Positions 44,474 through 55,450 of a DNA stretch of 64,000 nt are shown in pieces. The notes under the pieces were generated by a model. That model was not told the DNA's origin and searched no databases. It saw only the letters and a program-made list of their open reading frames with translations. Within the stretch, counting starts at the first letter, position 1. Every line of letters begins with the position of its first letter. The translations under genes were made by a program, and so were the position numbers. The stretch is from Pictodentalium vernedei (lineage: Eukaryota; Mollusca; Scaphopoda; Dentaliida; Dentaliidae). The stretch covers positions 162,333,455 to 162,397,454 of the forward strand of contig CM062294.1 in NCBI GenBank assembly GCA_031216915.1, written 5' to 3'.

Positions 44474-44880
44474 ATGGGGAGTATCCAGAGTATCACAAAA
44501 CAAAAACCTATTTGTAAAGGACTCTCCCTTTCAAGGACAATGGGACAGCGTTGGCATTCACCACCATGCTGCCTTGAGGCTGCATTTTGAATTCCTGTGT
44601 TTGTTGTTCTTATGAAATATTATTTTATTATTATCAGTTATGGTACAAATACGGTACCGAGAGCACACTTTCAGGACCTGCTGATGTCTGATGGCGACTG
44701 TGTGTCAGTGCGTGAGGTGCACACATACTTTTGGGGTTCTATACACCACATCCTTCATTTTGCAATATAATTTGTGTAAATTTATTTGGAATTTATAGAA
44801 TTTCAGACTTGTAAATTTCATAGTATTGTTTTTGCCTTAGTTATGGTGCTTTATAAGTAATGGACAATTTAGTTTGAAAT
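44474..44880. repeat. segmental duplication B, non-element part, first copy
   Basis: GGGGAGTATCCAGAGTATC through GGTACCGAGAGCACACTTTC to AAGTAATGGACAATTTAG recurs at 49597-49999. With the flanking composite element, the duplicated block is about 1.1 kb (43785-44880 and 48912-49999). Offsets of about 5.12-5.13 kb throughout show a single event. Confidence 0.82.
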
Positions 44881-45129
44881 GAAAGTGTCAATGACACTGT
44901 AGCTCAACTTGTCAAGACAAAGACATGTACATGTATAGTATGTGACACAGCAATGAGAAACATCTAGGTAATGACCTGATAACAAAGGTACATATAAAGT
45001 ATTGTAACAGTCTGTACATAAATACTGGCCGTTGCCTGTAACAAATGTATAGGTAAAGTATTGTAAAGGTGGGTGACAGTCAGATGCTAAACTAGAAAAA
45101 AATCTTCCAGAGTGGGTCTGACTGAACCC

Positions 45130-46671
45130 CAAAATATTTGTTCTCATAGCACAGTGATAACAAAGGCACCCCAAAACACACTCATTCCTGTCCCAAGGTG
45201 AAAACAAAGGTACCCAAGAAGTTTCGTGAAGATCAGTTCACAAATATGAGCTGTGTAGAAGTTGTGACAAAAAACTGATTGGACCTAATTTCGGTACAAA
45301 ATGGCCACACCCAGAAACACTCGTTCTCGTCCCAAGGAGATAACAAAGGTACCCAAGAAGTTTTGTGAAGATCGGTTCATAAATACAGCCTCTAGCCCGA
45401 GCCGTATTGACATGTGCACTTACAGTGTATAAGTAGCACTGAATAAATCAAAGTTCATCTAATTTGCATAATTTCTGCACGAGAAAAAAACCCGTACTAT
45501 ATGTGATGTATTCCATGTTACTAAACATTCATACAAAAATATATTCAAATCAGAACTTTCATACAGAAGTTCTGTACAAAAGACTGATTGCATTAATTTT
45601 GGTACAAAATGGCTGCTGGTGGCCATCTTGAATTTTGGACCACACCCAAAAACACTCGTTCTCATCCCACGGTGATAACAAAGGTACCCAAGAAGTTTCG
45701 TAAAGATCGGTTCATAAATACGGCCTCTAGCCTGAGCCGTATATAGAAGTTGTGTACAAAAAACTGATTAGACCTAATTTCGGTACAAAATGGCCACTGG
45801 CAGCCATCTTGAATTTTGGACCGCACCCAGAAACACTCGTTCTTGTCCCAAGGTGATAACAAAGGTACCCAAGACGTTTCGTGAAGATCGGTTCATAAAT
45901 ACAGACTCTAGCCTGAGCCGTATTGACATGTGTACTTACTGTGTGTAAGTAGCACTGAAAAAATCAAAGTTCATCTAATTTGCATAATTTCTGCACGAGA
46001 AAAAAACCTGTATTATATGTGATGTATCCCATGGTACTAAACATTCACACAAAAAATTATTCAAATCAGCGCTTTCATATGGAAGTTCTGTGCAAAAATC
46101 TGATTGCACCAAATTTTGTACAAAATGGCTGCCATTGGCCATCTTGAATTTCGGACCGGACCCCAAAACACTCGTTCTCGTCCCACGGTGATAACAAAGG
46201 TACCCAAAGAATTTCATAAAGATCGGTTCATAAATACGGCCTCTAGCCCGAGCCGTATTGGCATTTGCACTTACAGTGCTGAAAGTAACACCAAAAAACA
46301 TCAAAGTTAGTCTAATTTGCATAATTTTCGCACGAGAAAAAAACCCGTATTACATGTGATGTATCCCATGGTACTGAACATTCATACAAAAAATTATTCA
46401 AATCATAGCTTTCATATGGAAGTTCTGTACAAAAAACAGATTTCTGCATCGTCGGTACAAAATGGCGGCTGGCAGCCATCTTGAATTTCGGACCAAACCC
46501 AAGAACACTCGTTCTCGTCCCACGGTCATAACAAAGGTACCCAAGAAGTTTCGTAAAGATCGGTTCATAAATACGGCTTCTAGCCCAAGCCGTATCCAAT
46601 TGTTGACGGACAGACGGACGGCGGGCCATGGCATAAGCTCAAATTTGGCTTCGCCAAAGTTGAGCTAAAAA
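45130..46671 (+). mobile_element. composite element, GGTGATAACAAAGGTACCC core family, copy 2
   Basis: At least six core units (near 45201, 45340, 45675, 45857, 46191, 46529) alternate with a second module containing CACTTACAGTGTATAAGTAG and TTTCATACAGAAGTTCTG. The end is GACGGACGGCGGGCC, hairpin TTGGCTTCGCCAAAG and TTGAGCTAAAAA. Open frames with a FLGTFVITVG-like string arise because one repeat frame lacks stops. Confidence 0.7.
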
Positions 46672-46861
46672 AGGGGTTCATGAAGATTCAGTCACAGGAA
46701 GATTCAGCCCTCATACTTTTTCAGAGAATATTCGGTCCCCAATTTCATTCATGCCGCCACCCCTCTCTCCTGTTAACCCATATAATGAACATTCCAAAAG
46801 ACATTTTAATATCTAGATATTTATGCTTGTTCGCAACTTATTATAGACACAAAAGGACACA

Positions 46862-47258
46862 GATTCAAGGTAATTGTGTTTTACTGTCTTGAATTTTTTT
46901 ATTTTTTTTGGGGGGGGGGTGTGGGCGGGGGGGAGGTGCACCTGACCCCTCCACTGATGAGAGGGTCACACACCCTCTTGTCCTCACCCCTATCTCACTG
47001 CTATGTGGCTCAGGTGATTCTGTGCATCATATTCTTTATTACCCGGCCCCACTCCCACTAGATATTACTCTTGCCCCTACATGTAACTTAGATATCCTGG
47101 CTAAGCACCAGTATAATGGTAAACCAACATCAAATTGTGTGCTTATGTCCAGTAGCTGACATATTGGAATAGTATAATGTGCTTTGTCAGAAACTTGATC
47201 AAGTATTGATGACAAACAATTTTCATTACCAGTACCTGGTGCCAGTAATAAAATAAGA
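46862..47258. repeat. segmental duplication A, second copy
   Basis: Counterpart of 43226-43660. It differs mainly in the length of the T/G tract and in small indels around CTCCCACTAGATATTACTC. Confidence 0.8.
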
Positions 47259-47483
47259 TTTGCAAATATCACCCTGCGTTTTTTCAGCTATTAACTAACA
47301 TAAAATTGTGCGCTTCATGAAAATTATTTCGTTACTACCTGTTAAAAATTACTGTTTCTTGTTTTGCTCTTTTAGAAAAAGAAATCACTCCTTTTCTGGC
47401 AGGCATACTAAACACCGAGGCAAACCGAGGAATACCAAGGTGAATAAAAACAGGAGAGAAACGGGTATGAGGTGGTGTGTTCT

Positions 47484-47838
47484 TTTTATTATTTATTTAT
47501 TGGTGTTTAAGGTCACATTTATCTGCACAACAGCTTATTGTGACCATGGCAGTTTTATGGATGGAGGAAACTAGAGTACCCCAGGAGAACCACTGAGCAA
47601 TGGCAAGCAACTGTGAGCTACCCAACATACTACACAAGCAGGGTTAGCCTTGTTCGAAGACAGGTGCACCAAGAACATGCAGTATGCCTTAGTACAGGGC
47701 ATACCTTGCCCCCACATGGGTAGTGGGGGTGAAGTGTCTTGCCCAAGGACACAAAGCTGTTGCTGCAGGTGGGATTCGAACCGAGGATTTCTCGGCTTGC
47801 AGTCTGCACCTCTACCTACTGGGCTAATGCATCCCTGA
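47484..47838 (-). mobile_element. tRNA-headed SINE
   Basis: On the minus strand: a decayed tRNA-like head (GGTAGAGGTGCAGACTGC, GGTTCGAATCC), the TTGTGTCCTTGGGCAAGACA body, and the CACCAATAAATAAATAAT tail. Flanking TGGTGTGTTCT (47473-47483) and TGGTGTATTCT (47839-47849) form an 11-bp target duplication with one mismatch. Confidence 0.85.
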
Positions 47839-48009
47839 TGGTGTATTCTGATTATGTAAATAGATTTAAGCAGTACTAGTATGTGATTCGTTTTAATGCC
47901 ATATTTGAGAATTATGGGTGCTGAAGTAATAAGAGTGCGCTGAAAAATCTTCCCTTCGGTATTTAGTAGGTAGCTTGGTAATGGTAAAGTGTTTTCACCT
48001 CAGTAAGCA

Positions 48010-49596
48010 ACAGTGTGAAAGCCGGCAGCCATCTTTAATATCGGGCCGCACCCGAAAACACTTGTTCTCATCCCAAAGTGATAACAAAGGTACCCAAGAA
48101 GTTTCATGAAGATTGGTTCATAAATACAGCCTCCAGCCTTAGCGTATTGACATGTGCACTTACAGTGTATAAGTAGCACTGAATAAATCAAAGGTCATCT
48201 AATTTGCATAATTTCTGCAAGAGAAAAAAACCTGTATTATACAGTATTTTTTGTGATGTATTCCATGTTACTAAACATTCATACAAAAATTTATTCAAAT
48301 CAGAACTTTCATGCAGAAGTTCTGTACAAAAAACTGATTGCACTAATTTTGGTACAAAATGGCTGCTAGTGGCCATCTTGAATTTCGAAGTGCACCCAAA
48401 AACACTCGCTCGCATCCCACGGTGATAACAAAGGTACCCAAGACGTTTCGTAAAGATCGGTTCATAAATACGGCCTCTAGCCTGAGCCGTATAGAAGTTG
48501 TGTACAAAAAACTGATTGTACCTAATTTTGGTACAAAATGGCCACTGGCAGCCATCTTGAATTTTGGATCGCACCCCAAAACACTCGTTCTCGTCCCTAG
48601 GTGATAACAAAGGTACCCAAGAAGCTTGGTGAAGATCGGTTCATAAATACAGCCCCTAGCTCGAGCCGTATTGACATGTGAACTTACTGTGTATAAGTAG
48701 CACTGAATAAATCAAAGTTCGTCTAATTTGCATAATTTCTGTACAAGAAAAAAACCTGTATTTTTGTGATGTATTCCATGTTACTAAACAATCATACACA
48801 AATTTATTCAAATCAGAACTTTCATACAGAAGTTCTGTACAAAAAACTGATTGCAGTAATTTCAGTACAAAATAGCTGCCGGCGGCCATCGAGAATTTTG
48901 GACTCCCCCCAAAAACACTCATTCTAACCCCATGGTGATAACAAAGGTACCCAAGAAGTTTTGTAAAATCGGTACATAAATACGGCCTCTAGCCCAAGTT
49001 GTATAGAAGTTCTGTACAAAAAACTGATTGTACCTAATTTCGGTACAAAATGGCCACTGGTAGCCATCTTGAATTTTGGGCTGCACCCAAAAACACTCAT
49101 TCTCATCCCAAGGTGATAACAAAGGTACTCAAGAAGATTCATGAAGATCAGTTCATAAATACAGCCTAGCCGAGCCGTATTGACATGTGCACTTACTGGG
49201 TATACATGTAAGTAGCACTGAATAAATTAAAGTTCATCTAATTTCCATAATTTCAGCATCAGAAAAAGCCCTTTATTATATGTGATGTACTCCATGTTAC
49301 TAAACATTCATACAAAAATTTATTCAAATCAGAACTTTCATACATAAGTTCTGAACAAAAAACTGATTGAACTAATTTCTGTACAAAATGACTGCTGGAG
49401 GCCATCTTGCATTTTGGACTGCACCCCAAAACACTCGTCCCACTGTGATAACAAAAGTACCCAAGAAGTTTCGTAAAGATCGGTTCATAAATAAAGCCTC
49501 TAGCCCGAGCCGTATTGAATTGTTGTTCCCAAACAGACGGACAATGGGCTATGACATAACCTTAAATATGACTATGTCAAAGCTGAGCTAAAAATG
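48010..49596 (+). mobile_element. composite element, GGTGATAACAAAGGTACCC core family, copy 3
   Basis: Core units near 48081, 48425, 48605, 48943, 49122 and 49447. The end is GACGGACAATGGGCTATG, hairpin TTGACTATGTCAAAG and CTGAGCTAAAAA. Its 3' part belongs to the duplicated block shared with 43785-44880. Confidence 0.7.
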
Positions 49597-49999
49597 GGGA
49601 GTATCCAGAGTATCACAAAACAAAAACCTATTTGTAAAGGACTCCCCCTTTCAAGGACAATCTGACAGCGTTGGCATTCACCACCATGCTGCCCTGAGGC
49701 TGCATTTTGAATTCCTGTGTTTGTTGTTCTTATGAAATATTATTTTATTATTATCAGCTATGGTACAAATATGGTACCGATAGCACACTTTCAGGAACCC
49801 TTGATGTCTGATAGCGACTGTGTGTCAGTGTGTGAGGTGCACACATACTTTTGGGGTTCTATACACCACATCCTTTATTTTGCTATATAATTTGTGTAAA
49901 TTTATTTGCAATTTATAGAATTTCAGACTTGGAAATTTCATAGTATTGTTTTTGCCTTAGTTATGGTGCTTTATAAGTAATGGGCAATTTAGTTTGAAA
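49597..49999. repeat. segmental duplication B, non-element part, second copy
   Basis: Counterpart of 44474-44880 with few differences. It is followed by AAAAAGGGTTTCATGAAGATTC, which also follows the element ending at 46671, so the breakpoints lie at shared repeats. Confidence 0.8.
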
Positions 50000-50244
50000 A
50001 AAGGGTTTCATGAAGATTCAGTCACAAGAAAGATTCAGCCCTCATACTTTTTCTGAGAATATTCGGTCTCAGTCGTGGTCGCATGTCATCACCTCTGCGG
50101 TCAAATCCTCACAGAAATTTTTTTTTAAAATATTCTATGCATTTTTTCTATTGTTTTATTTTAAGGATTTATGATTACTAATTATGACAAAATTACAAGT
50201 GGGATATGAGACAAACCTTAATGAAGCTGGAACTAAAAAAAAAA

Positions 50245-50827
50245 TAGGGATCTGCGAATCACAAATTTCTTTTCGAATTGAATCTCGAATCGAATCATGC
50301 CTCTGATATCGACATCGAATTGAATCCCAAATCAAATCTTAAAAGACAAGTTTTTTCATATTACATCAAACGGAAGTTACGGAACACTGTGATGACCTTA
50401 TGCGACGGAGAGAACACCTTAAACACCAATAACTAAATATTCTCTGTAGCACCGTCGCTGAAACAGCTAGGCCTATTGCCCATAGTTTTAGTTTTTGAAG
50501 GCCTAACTTGTTACTATTCACGTTCTTAAGAACGTGAATAGTAACAAGTTAAGCCTTCAAAAACCAAAACTATGGATAATGTTCTGGGCCAAATTCACAC
50601 CTTATCTAACAATTAAACATTGTCAATTACTGAAATAAATAGGAATTGAGCCTACATGAATGAATTTTCTAATGACAGTTTTATCCCATTTTTGTTGGAA
50701 ATGTAACAAATTGAAGTTAGTATGAGAGATTCGAAAAAATCGAATCCTGAAACTGATTCGGGATCAATCTCGAAGCATACGTATGGTATCGATATCAAAT
50801 CGAATCTCGAATATTCGCAGGACCCTA
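50245..50827. mobile_element. hAT-like inverted-repeat element with central palindrome
   Basis: The ends TAGGGATCTGCGAAT and ATTCGCAGGACCCTA are inverted, and the subterminal regions are GAATCTCGAATCGAATC-like on both sides. The flanks are A runs, so an 8-bp duplication of A could be present but proves nothing. The centre (about 50477-50575) is a near-perfect palindrome around ACGTTCTTAAGAACGT. No transposase. Confidence 0.65.
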
Positions 50828-50837
50828 AAAAAAACCT

Positions 50838-51108
50838 TCCCAAAACAAGCTGAGAGGTTCTCAGCTCGAATCCCAATTGCGGCAAGCCGCAACTGAAATA
50901 AGGCGTACTGCACATCGATGATGCACTTGTCTTCAACCAATGCTAACCCTGCTTGCTTGGAGTAACAATGTTGAGAAGCCTGACAGTTGCTTGTCACTGT
51001 TGCTCGGTGGTTCTCTCCGGGTGCTCTGGCTGGGTTCCTCCCCCAGTAAAACTGTTGGGTGGCCCTGGCTGTAAAAACTGTTGTTAAACCCAATAAATAA
51101 AGAAATCA
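50838..51108 (+). mobile_element. SINE, decayed and internally deleted
   Basis: Part of the tRNA B box (CTCAGCTCGAATCCC) is joined, with the CTTGGGCAAG part of the body missing, to GGCGTACTGCACATCGATG and GGTTCTCTCCGGGTGCTC. The tail is GTTAAACCCAATAAATAAAG. Confidence 0.7.
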
Positions 51109-51193
51109 AATTTGCTGAATCCAAGACCTTTGAATGATGGTTTTGATTGGGGTGTGTGTGTGGGGGGGGGGGGGGCATGGGGGGGTGGTTATA

Positions 51194-51620
51194 CAGTGGT
51201 GCCCACTTAATTGGATATATCTTAATTGCATATCCCTGTTAATAGAATGTAATTTCCCAACACAAAACCATTTACCATGCCTCCAGTACAAATTTGACCT
51301 GGTAATTGAATATAGGTTATAGAGTAATCTCCTGTTAATTGAATAAAAAATCTTGTAACATGTTGAGAAATTGCCCTGACTCTTCCCAGCTTTCCTTTGT
51401 TATAGACCAATTTGGCCTCAGTACATTCAATACAGGCATTTAATCTATTATATCTTGTTTGACAGAGCTCATGGAGCTCTGTCAAACAAAATATAATAGA
51501 ATAAATGCTAAGTTTATCTCTGGAATACAGGAAAGTGACACAATCCCTGTTAATTGAATACTCCTGCTAACTGAATAATGTTATTGGCAAAGTGGCTCTT
51601 CAGTTAACAGGGTTCCACTG
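51194..51620. mobile_element. pogo/Tigger-like MITE with foldback centre
   Basis: TA at 51192-51193 and 51621-51622 flanks ends CAGTGGTGCCCACTTAATT and GTTAACAGGGTTCCACTG, the CAGTGG-type terminus of Tc1/mariner pogo-group elements. Internal CCTGTTAATTGAATA words repeat near both ends. The centre has a perfect hairpin GTTTGACAGAGCTC/GAGCTCTGTCAAAC (about 51459-51488). No transposase. Confidence 0.78.
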
Positions 51621-51739
51621 TACAGCAAACTGAGCAAAAACAAATATCACAAACTAATAACGAAACTATGTACTTGTGAAATTTTCATGTGGTCATTCTA
51701 CAACATGTTTTAGCTGGTACTATACAGTTTTGAAGGTTA

Positions 51740-52055
51740 AAGGGCTCAGTAGTTAGAGGTGTAGGCTGCAAGCCAAAGGGTCCTCTATCAAATCCCACCT
51801 GCGGCAACCACTTTGTTTCCTTGGGCAATACACTTCATTCCCATTGCCCATGTAGTACCATTGCGTACCAAGGCATACTGCAAGTCAATCGTACACTTGT
51901 CTTCAACCAATGCTAACCCAGCTTGTGTGCTGTTTGTACGTTAGATATTTGTAATTGCTCAATGGTTCTCTCTGGCTTTTCCCATCTGTAAAACTGTCCG
52001 ACATGAAGTGACCCTGGCTATCGAAGTGTCATTAAACCCCAATAAATAAATCAAT
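51740..52055 (+). mobile_element. tRNA-headed SINE, diverged
   Basis: A head with CTCAGTAGTTAGAGGTG and a mutated B box (ATCAAATCCC), a body with TTTCCTTGGGCAATACACTT, and a tail ATTAAACCCCAATAAATAAA. It has accumulated more changes than the copy at 53825-54178. Confidence 0.8.
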
Positions 52056-52079
52056 AAGAATCATGTGTCCCTATTCTGG

Positions 52080-53130
52080 AGAACAGTTCGGGGCAAATTG
52101 CCAAAGGATGGTTTGGGTTAGATTAGTACTAGTATCCAGTTCGGGTCAAATTGTTGGAGGACAGTTTGGATGCAATTCTCATGAATTCCAGTCACTTTGG
52201 CCCCAAGTCAATTCGGTCCCAGTCATTACGGCCGCAGGTCAATTCAGCCCCAATATACCAGGTCATTTCAGCCTCTTTAAATATTTTCAAATATTGTTTG
52301 AATTTTAACATTTTTCTATTTAATTTTTTTTCAACATTTATATCTCTCAATTAGATATTCAGGTATACATATGATATATGTCTAGTAGATTTTCTTTCAT
52401 GATGAATAAATAAAAGAAAAGTTTCAGCACGTCGAAGGTGCACATGGACAATGTGGGATTTGAAATCCCTTGCGACCTGAATAATTGTATTTGCTTATGA
52501 ATCTACGACAGCCAGAAGCGAGGGTCAGTAATGTTATTTGGTTTGAGTGTATGCCTTGGAAGTGGGGTACTGGGGTCAGACCCCCGTGGACAGCGAACTG
52601 GAAGGGGACTAGGAATTGTGCATAACTACAAGGATTCTGCTCTGTGTTTTAGAAAATGTGGACATATTTAATGGTAGTATCAAAATCGCAGTTTGGTGGT
52701 TGTTTCACAAAAAAGAAAAGAAAAAGAAACCCTGTGAACCTCAAACTGGAAGGTGACTTGGAATTGTGCATAACAATATGAATGAATGACTGCATATACT
52801 TTGCAAAATTTCAAAGTAAAATAATTTCTCTTACTTATACAGATAGCATCTTAAATGTATGAACACATGGATAATTTTTAATGTTGTGTATAACTTTTCT
52901 GTACACTGTGTAAATACAAATAACTGAACATTACTTAATAAAGGTAATTACCCATTATTTCTAAACATGAACTATGCACTGATCTTTATACATGTAGATC
53001 TCTACACTTAAAATGGTGCCGAAATGACCAAGGGACCGAAGTGACTAGGGCAGAGATGACTTTGAGGTCAAATTGACCAGAGGATGAAATGACTTGGAGC
53101 CGAAGTGATTGGATACCATTCTAACAGATG
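52080..53130. mobile_element. inverted-repeat element with periodic GACxxxGGxCGAA words
   Basis: The left part (52140-52265) repeats CAGTCACTTTGGCCCCAAG, TCAATTCGGTCCCAGTC and CGGCCGCAGGTCAATTC. The right part (53010-53125) carries their reverse complements (CCGAAATGACCAAGGGACC, GAGCCGAAGTGATTGG). The interior is non-coding and AT-rich. The terminal bases are not resolved. Confidence 0.5.
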
Positions 53131-53810
53131 AGAGACCTTAATAAAAGGCTTAATTATTACAGAACACATTGAATGTGAATTTACTGCAGAGATAATTGCT
53201 CGACGATATACATTGTATTAATATTTTTCAATAAATATCGAACAATCTACTAATATTTTTGTTAAGAATTATTTTCAGGAGTTAAAACGAATATCGTAGC
53301 GTATCTAAAATATCCTAACAGATGTGTACTGCTTTTCTTTTGGATGAATCTTCCTTGGGCCTAGTTCTCCCCAGGCCGAACATTCCCCCAGTTCCCGAAA
53401 AAAGATGACATGCCATGTTCAATGGCGGTAAATATCCAAAAGGGTTATTATTTTCCATTTTTTAGTGTTTGAAACTACGAAGCACTGTTCAGAAATACAG
53501 ATGCACCAAAAAGTAACACATTATTACTTTGTTTTGGTTTCTAACGGGACTGAAAGCAACCTGTCAGTATCACTTTTTCGAATTACACCCATTTCGTCTG
53601 CTAACCAAATCGTCCGCTGCAATTTTAACCAAGTCGTCCTCTACAATTATACCCAACACGTCCGAAACTCGTTCGCTGGGGGAAAGTATTCAGGTATTGT
53701 ATTTTGAATCATTTTTTTATTTATTTATATAATAATTTTATTGTATACTTTATTGTATATTACCTATTGTAATATATCTTAATGTACCTCCATTGTAATA
53801 TATCTTAATG
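53131..53810. other. no gene recognised
   Basis: It contains another periodic stretch (53575-53680: CCCATTTCGTCTGC, CCAAATCGTCCGC, CCAAGTCGTCC, CCAACACGTCCG) of the same general style as 52140-52265. Near 53770-53820 a TGTAATATATCTTAATGTAC unit is tandemly repeated. Confidence 0.35.
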
Positions 53811-53824
53811 TACCTCCTTGCATT

Positions 53825-54178
53825 GGGGAGCGCGGTGGGTCAGTAGGTAGAGGTGCAGGCTGCAAGCCGAGAGGTCCTCGGTTCGAATCCCACCTGCGGC
53901 AACCGCGTTGTGTCCTTGGGCAAGACACTTCATCTCCATTGCCTGCGTGGGGGCACGATGACGCCGTGTACTATGGCGTACTGCACGTCGATGGTACGCA
54001 TGTCTCCAACCAATCTAACACGAGTTACGATGTTGGGGAGCTGGCAGCTGCTCGTCGTTGCTCGGTGGTTCTCTCCGGGTACTCCGGCTTCCTCCACCCG
54101 TAAAACTGTCACGGTCATGATTAGCCATTGTGCATAAATATGTGACCTTAAACATCAATAAATATAAATATATAAATA
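53825..54178 (+). mobile_element. tRNA-headed SINE, full length and best preserved
   Basis: It starts GGGGAGCGCGGTGGGTCAG with a clear A box and GGTTCGAATCC B box. The body follows (TTGTGTCCTTGGGCAAGACA, GGCGTACTGCACGTCGATGG, TCTCCGGGTACTCCGGC), ending CATCAATAAATATAAATA. The target duplication TACCTCCTTGCATT at 53811-53824 and 54179-54192 is perfect over 14 bp. It is probably the youngest copy here. Confidence 0.93.
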
Positions 54179-54293
54179 TACCTCCTTGCATTAAATTTCA
54201 TATATGTGTGAAATTCTGAAAACAGAAATGTCAGAACAAAATAAACTATCCAGCCATTAAATAAATTTTAATTACTGTTTATTCAATGGATTA

Positions 54294-54888
54294 TAGAGCT
54301 GGGAGGTTAACCGAAAAACAACTCAGTTTCGGTTATGAAAAAATAACCGACAACCGAGACCGACGATAAACTGAAAAACTGACTTTCTCGGTTATTTGAA
54401 TGTCACATGAGAATAACGTTTTTACATGGTTTTTCTGAAACAATGGCGGCAATTACAGTCGAGAAGAACCCTATATGGGAACACTTTATCAAAGCTGATA
54501 AAACTTCAAAGTCGGCTGAGTGTAAATATTGTCATAAATATATTTCTTGTGAGCATGGAAAGTTATTAACCCAATTTCCGGTAGTGACTCATTGTGTTAG
54601 CTACAAATTATTTTTAATTAACTTCGAGTCTTCGGCAGAGACCACGAGAGTTCGTCCTTAAAGTTTGTTTATATTATTTCCAAGTGTCAACGACTCGACA
54701 AAGTTTTTACACACTCAGGGAGAGTTTATTCAATCATTATTTAGTTCATACAACTTAATTTTTTTCTGTTATTTTGGTTCAGAATCTGTTTAATAAAAAA
54801 AACAAAACCGAAACCGTAACCCAACTCTTTTATTAAAAACCGAGTTGTAACCGAAACCGACCCAAAATTCAATAACCTCCCAGCTCTA
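54294..54888 (+). mobile_element. hAT deletion derivative
   Basis: 16-bp inverted ends TAGAGCTGGGAGGTTA at 54294 and the complement (TAACCTCCCAGCTCTA) ending 54888, flanked by perfect 8-bp duplications ATGGATTA at 54286-54293 and 54889-54896. Subterminal CGGTTAT/AACCGA words repeat on both sides. The interior keeps only the start of a transposase gene. Confidence 0.92.
54443..54661 (+). pseudogene. hAT transposase N-terminal BED-finger fragment
   Basis: From the ATG at 54443: residues MAAITVEKNPIWEHFIKADK, then SAECKYCHKYIS, which is the W...C..C half of a BED zinc finger. The expected HxxxxH half is missing because the sequence diverges after EHGK. The catalytic RNase H-like core and dimerisation domain are absent. 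This is what an internal deletion of an autonomous hAT would leave; it could still bind the ends only if the finger folded, which is unlikely. Confidence 0.75.
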
Positions 54889-54949
54889 ATGGATTACCTA
54901 TAATAATTATATTATTACAGTAAAAGTTCTTAAAGTATATGTACGTTAT

Positions 54950-55450
54950 ATTAAGTTCCACAACATAATCTTATAATTTTGCAATTTTTCATTGAAGAGC
55001 TCCACCGGCACCTTACAGTGAATGACTGCAAAATTATTAGAAGAAGTATTATAAGAATTAATTATATTAAGAAATGCAACAAAATTTGTTACATTAAGTT
55101 CTGCAACATAATCTTATAATTTTGCAATTATTCGAGGCGCACCGTCGCTTTACAATGAATAATAGCAAAATTATTAGCAAATGTATTATAAGAATTAATT
55201 ATATTAAGAAACGCATCAAAATTTATGGTTTATTAAATTCTGCAACATAATCTTATAATTTTGCAATTATTCTTGGAAGAGCACCGGCACTTTACAATGA
55301 ATAATCACAAAATTATTAGCAAATGTATTATAGGAATTAATAATATTAAGAAACGCATCAAAACGTGTTATAATTATATTAAGAAATGCATCAAAACTTG
55401 TTATATTAAGTTCTGTAACATAATCTTATAATTTTGCAATTATTCCAGGG
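54950..55450. repeat. tandem repeat, units of about 130-180 bp
   Basis: ACATAATCTTATAATTTTGC recurs near 54963, 55093, 55238 and 55420. Each is followed by TTACAATGAATAATAGC-like and TTATAAGAATTAATTATATT words. Parts of each unit are mutually inverted (TCTTATAATTTTGCAAT and ATTATTAGCAAATGTATTAT). Confidence 0.7.

Noticed and set aside
45975..46629. minus-strand open frames with a recurrent FLGTFVITVG-like peptide
   Set aside because: They coincide with the 180/340-bp repeat units of composite elements; one frame simply lacks stops, and the same peptide reappears at 43.8, 44.3, 45.7 and 48.2-48.9 kb.
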